From the NCBI GenBank assembly GCA_003248565.1, contig QFOV01000005.1, positions 1-36,202 on the forward strand: 36,202 nt of DNA, written 5' to 3'. Positions 16,156-23,806 of this stretch are shown here, in pieces (the stretch's first letter is position 1; each line of letters begins with the position of its first letter). Under the pieces are notes generated by a model that was not told the DNA's origin, did not search any database, and saw only the letters and a program-made list of their open reading frames with translations. A program made the position numbers and the translations under genes. The stretch is from Stenotrophomonas sp. GTDB lineage: Bacteria > Pseudomonadota > Gammaproteobacteria > Xanthomonadales > Xanthomonadaceae.

Positions 16156-18777
16156 ATGCAATTGAACGGACATACCGTGCACACCCATCCTTTACACAGA
16201 TTGGGGGCGGTAGTGCGCAAGAGCGTCTTGGTGGTGGCGGTGACGACCGCGGTGGCCTGCATGGCTGTCGCGCCTGCATATGCACAACAGGCCACGGCCG
16301 ATGGCACGACCACGCTGGCCAGCGGTGCGGCAGCTGCCATCGACCTGGAGCGCATCGAGGTACGAGCACAGCGCGAGGCACAGATCCGCGCCGTCGAGCT
16401 CAAGCGCGACGCCAATGGCGTGCAGGACGCGGTGGCCTCCGACTCGATGGGTGACTACCCCGACATGAACGTCGCCGAGTCGCTGCAGCGCCTGCCTGGC
16501 GTCAGCGTCACCCGCGACCAGGGTGAGGGTCGCTTCGTGGTGATCCGCGGCCTGGATGCGGCCTTGAACAGCGTCAGCATCGACGGCATCGCCATCGGCA
16601 CGCCCGAGGACTCCTCGCGGGCAGCACCGCTGGACGTGATTCCGTCCGAGTCCACCGAGCGCCTGCGGGTGATCAAGTCGGCCACGCCGGACATGCCGGG
16701 TGATGCCATCGGCGGCGCGGTAGTGGTGGAATCGGCCTCGGCCTTCGACCGCGATGGTCGCTCCCTGAAGGGCAAGCTGGAGGGCAGCCACCAGGAGCTG
16801 TCGGGCGAGACCAGCCCGAAGGCTGCGTTCAATTACAGCGAAGTATTTGCGGAAACCTTCGGTGTGGCGCTGGGTGTGAACTACCAGAAGCGCAGCTTTG
16901 AATCCGACAACACGGAAGTGGAGTACGACACCTTCGATGGCGGTGCCGATGATGATCTGGTCGCGGTCGAGATCCAGCGCCGCAAGTACACCATCGAGCG
17001 CGAGCGCACTGGTGCCAACCTGAACTTCGATTGGCGTCCTGATGATGCCAACCGCTATTACCTGCGCACGCTGTACAGCCAGTTCGACGATGCGGAAACC
17101 CGCCAGCGCACGATCTTTGGCCTTGGTAACGAAGGGATAACCGCTCTGGGTGGGGGGCGCTATGAGGTCGCTGAGCTCGATGCCGATGCCATCAGCAAGC
17201 GCATGCGCTACCGCACCAAGGAAGAGAACACCTTTGCGGTCAGCCTGGGCGGTGAGAATCAGCTGAGCGGCGCGGTCTTGGACTACAAGGTGGGCTACAC
17301 CAAGACCCGCGAGCGCGTGAATGATGAAATGGAAGCGCGCTTTGACTACGACGGTGGCCCATTCTCCGCCACGCTCAACCAGAACAGTGGCATTCCCGGC
17401 CTGGGCCTGAGCGACAGCGGTTGGATGGACAACGGCAACTACGCGTTCGACCGCGTCGTGCTCTCGCCCAAGCAGATCGACGACAGTGAGCGCAGCGCGC
17501 AGGTCAACATCCGTTTCGATGGCGACAAGGGCAGCTACAAGTTCGGTGTGCTGGGCCGCTGGCGCGAGCGTGATGTCAATGTGGACGAAGTCGAGCTGCG
17601 TACCGGCCCGGCGGTTGATCTGTCCAGTTGGAACGGCAAAACACTTGATCACCGCGGTGGCAGCCTCGGCCAGGGCATGAGCTCGGCGGCGATGCGTGCC
17701 TGGTGGGCAGCCAATGGCAGCAAGTACAGCGCCAGGTCGGGCGATGTCGCCGGCAACACGATGACTTCGCTGGAAGAGGACTACATCGCCAGCGAAGACA
17801 TCCTCTCGGCCTATGCCATGGGTACCTGGGACATCGGCGCGCTGCGGGTGATCGGCGGTGTGCGCGTGGAGAACACGCAGTTCAATGCCACCGGCAACGA
17901 TGTCGATGTTGCCAGCGACGGCAAGACCGTCACGGTGACCCCGCGCATCGCCAACAACAGCTATACCAGTGTGCTGCCTGGCCTGCACCTGCGCTACGAC
18001 ACCAATAATGATTGGGTGCTGCGCGGCTCGGTCAACAAGACCGTGGCGCGCCCATCGTTCGGTGATGTCTCGCCGCGCCTGGCGGTCAACCGCGATGATG
18101 AAGAAGCGCGTATCGGCAATCCGAATCTGGACCCGTACGAGTCCACCAATCTTGATTTCTCCTTCGAGCGCTACCTCGGCGACAGCGGCATCATCTCGTT
18201 GGGTCTGTTCCACAAGTCCATCGATGGTTACATCGTGCAGACCGAGACTGATAACGATCCCGAGTATCCGGACTTCAAGGTGACCCGCTCGATCAATGGC
18301 GACAAGGCCAAGGTGTTCGGCGCCGAGTTCAACTGGCAGCAGCAGCTGAGCTTCCTGCCGGGCGCATGGTCTGGCCTGCTGGTCGGTGCCAGTGGCACCT
18401 GGTTGGACACGGATTTTGATCCGGGCATCGCTGACCGCGAAGGCGATGACTTCAACCTGCCGCGCGCGTCCAAGAACATCTACAGCGCGCATATCGGCTA
18501 CGAATGGGGCGGCCTCAGTACCCGCCTGGCCGGTGTCTATCGCAGCGAGTACCTGGACACCATCGGTGACAGCCGTGCATTCGATATCTACGTCGCGCCG
18601 CATACCCAGCTCGACTTCAGCTTCGACTACAAGCTGAGCAAGAACGTGAGCTTGTACCTGGAAGCTTCCAACCTGCTGGATGAGCCGCTCGAGCTGTACC
18701 AGGGCGTGTCCACGCGTACCCTGCAGAACGAGGAATACGGCCGTACCTATGCGATTGGCGTGAAGGTGGCACTGTGA
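16156..18777 (+). CDS. TonB-dependent outer-membrane receptor
   Basis: Outer-membrane active transporter of 873 residues. A signal peptide ends near AYAQQ. A TonB-box-like ERIEVRA precedes the plug (MNVAESLQRLPGVSVTRDQGEGRFVVIRGL... SINGIAIG-type segment, about 95-230), and a 22-strand-type barrel follows, with RPSFGDVSPR and a final YAIGVKVAL. It fits the large Xanthomonas/Caulobacter receptor subclass. There is no signalling extension for an anti-sigma factor. It heads a run of phosphatase-type genes and its stop overlaps the next start, which suggests a phosphorylated ligand. The ATG at 16156 has no good ribosome site. A GTG at 16213, preceded by GGGGGCGG and giving MRKSVLVVAVTT, is a serious alternative. 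Confidence 0.9.
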   Translation: MQLNGHTVHTHPLHRLGAVVRKSVLVVAVTTAVACMAVAPAYAQQATADGTTTLASGAAAAIDLERIEVRAQREAQIRAVELKRDANGVQDAVASDSMGDYPDMNVAESLQRLPGVSVTRDQGEGRFVVIRGLDAALNSVSIDGIAIGTPEDSSRAAPLDVIPSESTERLRVIKSATPDMPGDAIGGAVVVESASAFDRDGRSLKGKLEGSHQELSGETSPKAAFNYSEVFAETFGVALGVNYQKRSFESDNTEVEYDTFDGGADDDLVAVEIQRRKYTIERERTGANLNFDWRPDDANRYYLRTLYSQFDDAETRQRTIFGLGNEGITALGGGRYEVAELDADAISKRMRYRTKEENTFAVSLGGENQLSGAVLDYKVGYTKTRERVNDEMEARFDYDGGPFSATLNQNSGIPGLGLSDSGWMDNGNYAFDRVVLSPKQIDDSERSAQVNIRFDGDKGSYKFGVLGRWRERDVNVDEVELRTGPAVDLSSWNGKTLDHRGGSLGQGMSSAAMRAWWAANGSKYSARSGDVAGNTMTSLEEDYIASEDILSAYAMGTWDIGALRVIGGVRVENTQFNATGNDVDVASDGKTVTVTPRIANNSYTSVLPGLHLRYDTNNDWVLRGSVNKTVARPSFGDVSPRLAVNRDDEEARIGNPNLDPYESTNLDFSFERYLGDSGIISLGLFHKSIDGYIVQTETDNDPEYPDFKVTRSINGDKAKVFGAEFNWQQQLSFLPGAWSGLLVGASGTWLDTDFDPGIADREGDDFNLPRASKNIYSAHIGYEWGGLSTRLAGVYRSEYLDTIGDSRAFDIYVAPHTQLDFSFDYKLSKNVSLYLEASNLLDEPLELYQGVSTRTLQNEEYGRTYAIGVKVAL

Positions 18778-19883
18778 GGACCGCGCTGCTCGCTACCGCC
18801 GTTGCCTTGGTGCTGGGCGCCTGCCAGCCGGTGCCGAAGTCCAGCACGCCACCGACCGCCGCCGATCTTGCCGAGGGCGCGACCGCTGTCCCGTCCACCT
18901 TGGTGGCCGAAGCCTTCCTGACCCCGATGACGCCGGCTGACAACATCGATTCGCCGGCCAGCTGGCGCGGTGCTGATGGCCGGTTATGGCTGATCGCCAC
19001 CGCCAAGGCCACCGACAAGCTGGTGGTCTACGACGGCCAGACCGGCAAGCATCTGCGTGACGTCGGCAGCACCGGCACCGCGCTGGGGCAGTTCGATCGC
19101 CCCAATGGCATTGCGGTGCAGGACGACCTGGTGTTCATTGTCGAACGTGACAACCACCGTGTGCAGGTGCTGCAGCTGCCGGACTTCAAGCCGCTCGGCG
19201 TCTTTGCCGGCAATGATCTGCGCAAGCCTTATGGCCTGTGGGTGAACCCGGTGCAGGGCGGTTATGACCTGTACGTCACTGACTCCTACGACGATGGCGA
19301 GGATGCGGAGGGCAATGACATCCTGCCGGCGCTGGAACGTCTGGACGAGCGCGTGCGTCGCTACCACGTCACCGTCAATGGCGGTGAGGTGCAGGCCAAG
19401 CTGGTGCGCAGCATCGGCGACAGCTCGCCCAAGGGCGCGCTGCGTGTGGTCGAGTCGATCTGGGGAGATCCGGCCAACGACCGCCTGCTGATCGCGGAAG
19501 AAGACGAAACCTACGCCAGCGAGTTCAAGGTCTACAACCTGGCCGGTGACTTCAGTGGCGAGACCTTTGGTCGCGGCCTGTTCAAAGCACAGGCCGAAGG
19601 CGTGATGCTGCGTACCTGCGGCGATGGCGGCTGGTGGATCACCACCGAGCAGGGCAAGCAGCGCAGTACCTTCCATCTGTTTGATCGCAAGACACTGGCG
19701 CCGGTGGGTTCGTTCCATGGCAACACGGTGGCCAATACCGACGGTATCTGGAACAGCCAGCAGGTGTCGGCGCGTTTCCCGCAGGGGGCGCTGTACGCGG
19801 TGCATGACGATCAGGGCGTGGTGGCCTTTGATTGGCGTGATATCGCCAAGGCGTTGTCGCTGCCGCAGGAGTGTGGCCGATGA
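18774..19883 (+). CDS. Beta-propeller phytase-like lipoprotein
   Basis: A 369-residue lipoprotein (MRTALLATAVALVLGAC, Cys17) with a six-bladed beta-propeller pattern. Landmarks shared with beta-propeller phytases are DNIDSPASW (56-64), LIATAKATDKLVVYD, LLIAEEDE (238-245), AEGVMLRTCGDGGWWITTEQG, and NTDGIWNSQQVSARFPQGALYAVHDDQG (residues 321-348). Such enzymes remove phosphates from phytate with calcium. The canonical DAADDPAIW calcium/active-site motif is changed here to DNIDSPASW, so activity or substrate may differ. It starts at GTG 18774, overlapping the receptor stop by 4 nt, and overlaps the next gene by 4 nt. NHL-type binding propellers are the main alternative. Confidence 0.82.
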   Translation: MRTALLATAVALVLGACQPVPKSSTPPTAADLAEGATAVPSTLVAEAFLTPMTPADNIDSPASWRGADGRLWLIATAKATDKLVVYDGQTGKHLRDVGSTGTALGQFDRPNGIAVQDDLVFIVERDNHRVQVLQLPDFKPLGVFAGNDLRKPYGLWVNPVQGGYDLYVTDSYDDGEDAEGNDILPALERLDERVRRYHVTVNGGEVQAKLVRSIGDSSPKGALRVVESIWGDPANDRLLIAEEDETYASEFKVYNLAGDFSGETFGRGLFKAQAEGVMLRTCGDGGWWITTEQGKQRSTFHLFDRKTLAPVGSFHGNTVANTDGIWNSQQVSARFPQGALYAVHDDQGVVAFDWRDIAKALSLPQECGR

Positions 19884-21271
19884 GGGCGCGGGGACGCTCT
19901 CGCCAGCGGCTGCCACTGCTGGCGCTGATCAGTGCAGCGCTGATGGGCGCAGCTGGAGCGGTGGGGGCCGCTCCAGCTGCCGAGCCCAACACGCAGGTGC
20001 CGGCGGGGAGCCAGCACTACGCGGCCAGTGGCTTTCCTGACCGCATCGTCGCGTCGCCAGCGCAGGATGCCAGCAGCGGCTTCGCGGTGGCGTGGCGTAC
20101 CGCACCGCTGGCCCAGCCGGCGCTGCTGGAAATCACCGTGGCTGGCGATTCGCCGGACATGGGCCAGGTGCGGCAGCTCACTGCGAGCAGTCAGCTGCTG
20201 CAGACCGAGAACGGCAACAGCCAGCACCATCGTGCGTTGATTGATGGTCTGCAGGCCGACACGCTGTATGCCTACCGGGTGCAGGGGCAGGGCACCTGGA
20301 GTGCATGGCAGCACTTCCGTACTGCCGCTGCCACTGGTCAGCCGCTGACCGTGCTGTACTTCGGCGATACCCAGAACAAGAACCTCAGCCATGTCAGCCG
20401 AGTGATACGGCAGGGTTGGCAGACCGCACCGGATGCGCGGCTGACCCTGTTTGCGGGTGATCTGGTCAGTGGCGGTGATGGCGAGGACGACAACGAATGG
20501 GGCGAGTGGTTCGCCGCCGGTGGCTGGTTGCTGCCGGGCACGGCGGTCGCACCGGCCGCAGGTAACCACGAGTACTTCGAAGAGTTCGAGGACACGCCGC
20601 AGGAACGGCGTGTGCTGGGAAAACATTGGCCGCTGACCTTCGCGCTGCCGGGCAATGGTGCGTCGGCTACTGCCAGTACGACCTACTGGTTCGACTATCA
20701 GGGCCTGCGCGTGGTGGTGCTGGATGGTACTTCTGCACTGGATCTGGGCACCGCCAAGGCGCAGGCGAACTGGTTGGAGGGTGTGCTGGAAAGCAGTCGC
20801 CAGCCGTGGAACATCGTGGTCGTGCACCAGCCGCTGTATCCCTTGCGCGCCGAGCGTGACAGCTCGGTGCTGGCCAGCGAGATCCGTCCGGTACTGCAGC
20901 GGCACAAGGTCGATCTGGTGCTGCAGGGCCACGATCACACCTACGGCCGTCGTGCCGATACAGGTGCGGCGTTGCCGCAGTACATCTCGTCCGTTGCCGG
21001 TCCCAAGCAGTACCGCTTGTCGCCGGAAGCACGCGCGACGATGAAGCCTACTGCCGAGGACACGCAGTTGTTCCAGGTGCTGCGGCTGGACGACAAGGGG
21101 CTGAACTACGAAGCGCGCACGGCAACCGGCCGGCTGTATGACGCTTTCCAGATCAGCCGCGGTGCCGATGGCGGCAAGCAGTTCAGCGAGATCACCGAAG
21201 GGCGCATCCCGCAGCGTGATTGCCCGCGTGCGGCGTCGCCCAAGGGCCGCGACGACCGTTGCTGGGAGTAG
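19880..21271 (+). CDS. Exported metallophosphoesterase with purple-acid-phosphatase-like N-terminus
   Basis: Probable periplasmic phosphatase, 463 residues. An N-terminal signal (to about AAPAAEP) is followed by a fibronectin-like beta domain (about 50-150: GFAVAWRT ... LYAYRVQGQGTWSAWQHFRT), then a calcineurin-like domain. The dimetal ligands are visible in order: FGDTQ (161-165), AGDLV (192-196), GNHE (228-231), VVVHQP (His316) and GHDH (350-353). I chose the ATG at 19880, which overlaps the phytase-like stop (ATGA); a GTG at 19871 also exists. In the operon it could remove phosphates released or left by the propeller protein. The PAP tyrosine of GDxxY is not evident, so the exact subfamily is open. 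Confidence 0.87.
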   Translation: MRARGRSRQRLPLLALISAALMGAAGAVGAAPAAEPNTQVPAGSQHYAASGFPDRIVASPAQDASSGFAVAWRTAPLAQPALLEITVAGDSPDMGQVRQLTASSQLLQTENGNSQHHRALIDGLQADTLYAYRVQGQGTWSAWQHFRTAAATGQPLTVLYFGDTQNKNLSHVSRVIRQGWQTAPDARLTLFAGDLVSGGDGEDDNEWGEWFAAGGWLLPGTAVAPAAGNHEYFEEFEDTPQERRVLGKHWPLTFALPGNGASATASTTYWFDYQGLRVVVLDGTSALDLGTAKAQANWLEGVLESSRQPWNIVVVHQPLYPLRAERDSSVLASEIRPVLQRHKVDLVLQGHDHTYGRRADTGAALPQYISSVAGPKQYRLSPEARATMKPTAEDTQLFQVLRLDDKGLNYEARTATGRLYDAFQISRGADGGKQFSEITEGRIPQRDCPRAASPKGRDDRCWE

Positions 21272-21275
21272 GTGG

Positions 21276-21887
21276 ATGAAGGTGATGCAGGCAGTTCTTT
21301 GTGGCGTGATGCTGGCTACCGCGTCACCGTTGTTGGCAGCTGGCGAGTTGCTGCATCCCTTTGCTTTGCCACAGCCCGATACGGCGCCGGAGGAAGTGCT
21401 GCTGGCGGTGGAGATTCCCGCTGGCGGCGCGATCAAGTACGAGCTGGGTGAGCATGGCGAGTTGCGGGTGGATCGCTTCCTGTCGATGCCGGTTGCCTAT
21501 CCGGCCAACTACGGTTCGATGCCGCAGACCTTGGCCGGTGATGGTGATCCGCTGGATGCGCTGGTGTTGACCCGCTTCCCGATCCAGCCCGGCGCCGTCG
21601 TCCGCTTCCGCCCGCTGGGCGTGTTGCGCATGGTCGACAAGGGCGAGGCCGACGAGAAGATCGTCGGCGTGCCGGTGGACGCAGTCGACCCGACCTATGC
21701 GAAAGTACGTGCGCTGGAGGATCTGCCGGTCATGGACGTGCAGCGCATCGAAGCGTTCTTCCGCACCTACAAGCAACTGCCAACTGGCGCCGACATCCAG
21801 CTCAACGGCTGGGGCGACGCGGCCGAGGCCCGGCAGGTGATACGCCGGGCACTGCTGGAGTACCAGCAGGTCAGGCCGACGCGCTGA
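21276..21887 (+). CDS. Exported family I inorganic pyrophosphatase
   Basis: Hydrolyses pyrophosphate to two phosphates. The 203 residues begin MKVMQAVLCGVMLATASPLLAA, a signal peptide, which is unusual for this normally cytosolic family. The mature part follows Escherichia coli Ppa closely: IPAGGAIKYEL, VDRFLSMPVAYPANYGS, the signature DGDPLDALVL, and VVRFRPLGVLRMVDKGEADEK. Catalytic and metal residues all appear kept: Glu46, Lys54, Glu56, Arg67, Tyr75, Tyr79, Asp89, Asp91, Asp94, Asp121, Asp126, Lys128, Tyr165 and Lys166. The ATG at 21276 is 4 nt after the phosphoesterase stop, with GGAG/GGTGG upstream. The frame extends back to 21138 inside the previous gene, which I reject. Confidence 0.9.
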   Translation: MKVMQAVLCGVMLATASPLLAAGELLHPFALPQPDTAPEEVLLAVEIPAGGAIKYELGEHGELRVDRFLSMPVAYPANYGSMPQTLAGDGDPLDALVLTRFPIQPGAVVRFRPLGVLRMVDKGEADEKIVGVPVDAVDPTYAKVRALEDLPVMDVQRIEAFFRTYKQLPTGADIQLNGWGDAAEARQVIRRALLEYQQVRPTR

Positions 21888-21927
21888 GTATCCAACCGGT
21901 TTCACGGCTCTGGATGCGGCTTCCTCC

Positions 21928-21933
21928 TATAAT
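21928..21933 (+). promoter_or_regulatory. Consensus -10 box TATAAT
   Basis: A perfect TATAAT stands 41 nt after the pyrophosphatase stop. The -35 is poor (nothing close to TTGACA at 16-18 nt). Transcription would start near 21940 and give a leader of about 150 nt for the gene at 22090. Confidence 0.5.
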
Positions 21934-21938
21934 GAACA

Positions 21939-22066
21939 CGGATTTGTCCGAATGTGCTGCCGTGCGGGTGCCGGTAAGGCCGCGCGCCGCGATGGCAGCA
22001 GGTAGCAATGACAGCTCGGCCAAGGGTGTTGGCCGGGCGATCACGGCGGACTGCCGGTAACGGCAG
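21939..22066 (+). promoter_or_regulatory. Structured 5' leader with four successive hairpins
   Basis: Between the TATAAT and the gene at 22090 four stems follow one another: CGGA-TTTG-TCCG (21939-21950); TGCTGCC / GGCAGCA (21955-21961 with 21994-22000, enclosing further GC-rich pairing); CGGCCAA / TTGGCCG (22017-22023 with 22029-22035, loop GGGTG); and CTGCCG-GTAA-CGGCAG (22051-22066). The last ends 10 nt before the AAGGAGG ribosome site. The density of stems suggests a regulatory leader or a stand-alone small RNA. I could not match it to a known riboswitch. Confidence 0.5.
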
Positions 22067-22089
22067 GTGCCCAATCAAGGAGGGTGGTC

Positions 22090-22578
22090 ATGCGCATCAC
22101 GGGAAAGGCGTGGAACAAGTTGGCTGTAGCAGCCATGTTGCTTGCAGTAGCTGCGAGTGCGGCGGCAGCCCCGCCGTTGGAAGAAGAAATCGTCAACCCC
22201 AGCGAAGTTCTGTTCGAGGGTGGCAAGGCCTATGCCGATGCTGGCGGTGGCCAGATGGAGCAGTTGCACAGCCGCAAGCAGGGTGGCGAGACCATTTATT
22301 ACCGCCTGGTCCGCTACGACAACGAGAACGGCTACGTCGACAATGACGGCGCACAGGCGCTGGCGCAGACCTTCCGTACCGAATCGAGCATCGGCCAGAC
22401 GCCATACCGTTACTACGGTTCCGGCCATTTCGCGCGTCCGGATTTCTACAACAGCCCCTATAACCGTGATGCCCGCCAGCGCTACTCCGGGCCGGGTTAC
22501 TTCGGCAGCTGCAGCCGCTATGACGGCTGCAAGGAAGTGCAGATCGTGCCGCTGTGGCCGTATTACCGCGGTTACTGA
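22090..22578 (+). CDS. Small exported Tyr-rich protein of unknown function
   Basis: I do not recognise a characterised family. The 162 residues begin with a signal peptide (MRITGKAWNKLAVAAMLLAVAASAAAA). The mature part has an IVNPSEVLFEGGKAYAD segment, a basic ETIYYRLVRYDNENGY segment, and a Tyr/Arg/Gly-rich C-terminal third (TPYRYYGSGHFARPDFYN, RYSGPGYFGSCSRYDGC) with two cysteines eight residues apart that might form a disulfide. A strong AAGGAGG precedes the ATG at 22090. It is probably periplasmic or outer-membrane-associated. It has its own promoter and structured leader, separate from the phosphatase operon. Confidence 0.75.
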   Translation: MRITGKAWNKLAVAAMLLAVAASAAAAPPLEEEIVNPSEVLFEGGKAYADAGGGQMEQLHSRKQGGETIYYRLVRYDNENGYVDNDGAQALAQTFRTESSIGQTPYRYYGSGHFARPDFYNSPYNRDARQRYSGPGYFGSCSRYDGCKEVQIVPLWPYYRGY

Positions 22579-22595
22579 CGACGTATTGATTCCTG

Positions 22596-22698
22596 ACCCG
22601 GGCAAGCGCAGCGCCCCTGGGGCTGCGGAGTCATCAGGTTTCCGAGCCGGATGTGACTGTATTGCTGTTCTTCCCGGGTGCGCAGCGCTTGCCCGGGT
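22596..22698. repeat. 103-nt element bounded by inverted repeats
   Basis: Arms ACCCGGGCAAGCGC-A-GCGC (from 22596) and GCGC-A-GCGCTTGCCCGGGT (to 22698) are inverted repeats of about 19 nt with one mismatch, around about 65 nt without coding capacity. The CCCGGG(T/C)AAGCGCAGCGC motif is a familiar intergenic repeat in xanthomonads. It starts 18 nt after the preceding stop. Confidence 0.7.
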
Positions 22699-22727
22699 TA
22701 CGGCCTGGCGAGAAGAGCGCTTGATGC

Positions 22728-22766
22728 AAACAGAAACGGCGGCCTTGATGGCCGCCGTTTCTGTTT
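22728..22766. terminator. Strong bidirectional terminator
   Basis: Perfect 17-nt arms AAACAGAAACGGCGGCC and GGCCGCCGTTTCTGTTT close a 5-nt TTGAT loop. It sits between the convergent genes ending at 22578 and 22784. The A-run/T-run pair makes it functional in both directions. Confidence 0.93.
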
Positions 22767-22783
22767 GACGCGTAGTGCCGCAC

Positions 22784-23806
22784 TCAGGCGCTGAGTGCTT
22801 CCACCACCCGCAGTTTTGGGTGGCCCTTTGAGCGCTGCTGGTACTCCTGCTCGATATCGGCCAGCCGCTTGGCATTCGGGCACTGCAACATCATGTAGTT
22901 GGCGTCGAAGTTGAGTTTGGCGACCAGGAAGTCGATGAACGCGCGCACCTTGGGGGAGACCAGGCGGCCGCCGGCAAATACCGCATTGAAGTCGTAATCC
23001 GGGCCAGTCCAGCCAGGCAGGACCTGCCGCACCATGCCGGATTCGACAAAGGGCTTGGCCATCACGTCACTGCTCAGCATCAGGCCCTCGCCAGCCACCA
23101 GGGCGGCATTCAGGGCTGACGGGTCATTTGCCACCAGGAGCGGGTTGACCGCAAACTCGCGCATCTCACCACCATTTTCGGCCAATGCCCACGTAAAACG
23201 CTGGGTTTGCCCATGATGGATCTTGCGGATCGCCAAGGTGCGATGGAATTGCAGCTCGTCCGGGTGCTTGGGCTCGCCGTGTACGGCGAGATAGGCCGGA
23301 CTGGCGAATACCTGGGTGCGCAGGCTGCCCAGCTTGCGTGCGATCAGGTTGGAGTCGGGCAGTGCGCCAACGCGCAGCGCCAGGTCAACCTCCCCTGAAA
23401 TCAGGTCCAAGGTCTCGTTGCCCAGGTGCATGTCGACCCGGATCTCCGGGTACTCGCTCTGGAACTGGCCCAGCAGCGGTGCAATCCAACAGGTACCAAT
23501 CGAGTACGGAACGGTGAAACGCAGCCAACCGCGGGGGCCGGATTGCAATTGGCTGACCGCGCTCTCGGCCTGGTCCAGTTCACGGGCAATACGCTGGCAG
23601 TGCTCGTAATACACGGTCCCGGCTTCGGTCAGGCCCAGGCGGCGCGTGGTCCGGTGCAGCAGGCGGGCGCCCAGTCGGGTTTCCAGCTCCTGCACCTTGC
23701 GGCTGACCGTGGTCTTGGGTTGGCCGAGCAGGCGCGCAGCGGCAGTGAAACTGCCCTGTTCGACCACTTTGACGAAGATCAGGGTGTCGTTGAGATCGTT
23801 GGCCAT
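22784..23806 (-). CDS. LysR-family regulator of the adjacent efflux operon (SmeRv-like by position)
   Basis: DNA-binding regulator, 340 residues. The N-terminal winged helix (about 5-64: NDTLIFVKVVEQGSFTAAARLLGQPKTTVSRKVQELETRLGARLL in outline) is followed by a linker helix and a two-lobe effector domain of the CrgA/DmlR type (about 90-295). A C-terminal tail of about 40 residues is longer than in most family members. It is divergent from the RND operon, as LysR activators such as MexT and SmeRv are from theirs, so it probably controls that operon and itself. The ATG at 23806 gives the standard start MANDLNDTLIFVKV. The effector is unknown. Confidence 0.88.
   Translation of the reverse strand: MANDLNDTLIFVKVVEQGSFTAAARLLGQPKTTVSRKVQELETRLGARLLHRTTRRLGLTEAGTVYYEHCQRIARELDQAESAVSQLQSGPRGWLRFTVPYSIGTCWIAPLLGQFQSEYPEIRVDMHLGNETLDLISGEVDLALRVGALPDSNLIARKLGSLRTQVFASPAYLAVHGEPKHPDELQFHRTLAIRKIHHGQTQRFTWALAENGGEMREFAVNPLLVANDPSALNAALVAGEGLMLSSDVMAKPFVESGMVRQVLPGWTGPDYDFNAVFAGGRLVSPKVRAFIDFLVAKLNFDANYMMLQCPNAKRLADIEQEYQQRSKGHPKLRVVEALSA

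Noticed and set aside
16192..18603. 803-residue open frame on the minus strand
   Set aside because: It is antisense to the TonB receptor. The sense strand has a signal peptide, plug and barrel motifs, while the antisense product shows no family features. High GC content opens such frames.
19811..21436. 541-residue open frame on the minus strand
   Set aside because: It runs antisense across three well-supported exported-protein genes and lacks recognisable motifs.
21939..22066. Leader read as a cyclic-di-GMP (GEMM) or other named riboswitch
   Set aside because: A GGTAGC-like string is present, but the GEMM core segments and the conserved cores of TPP and cobalamin riboswitches are absent.
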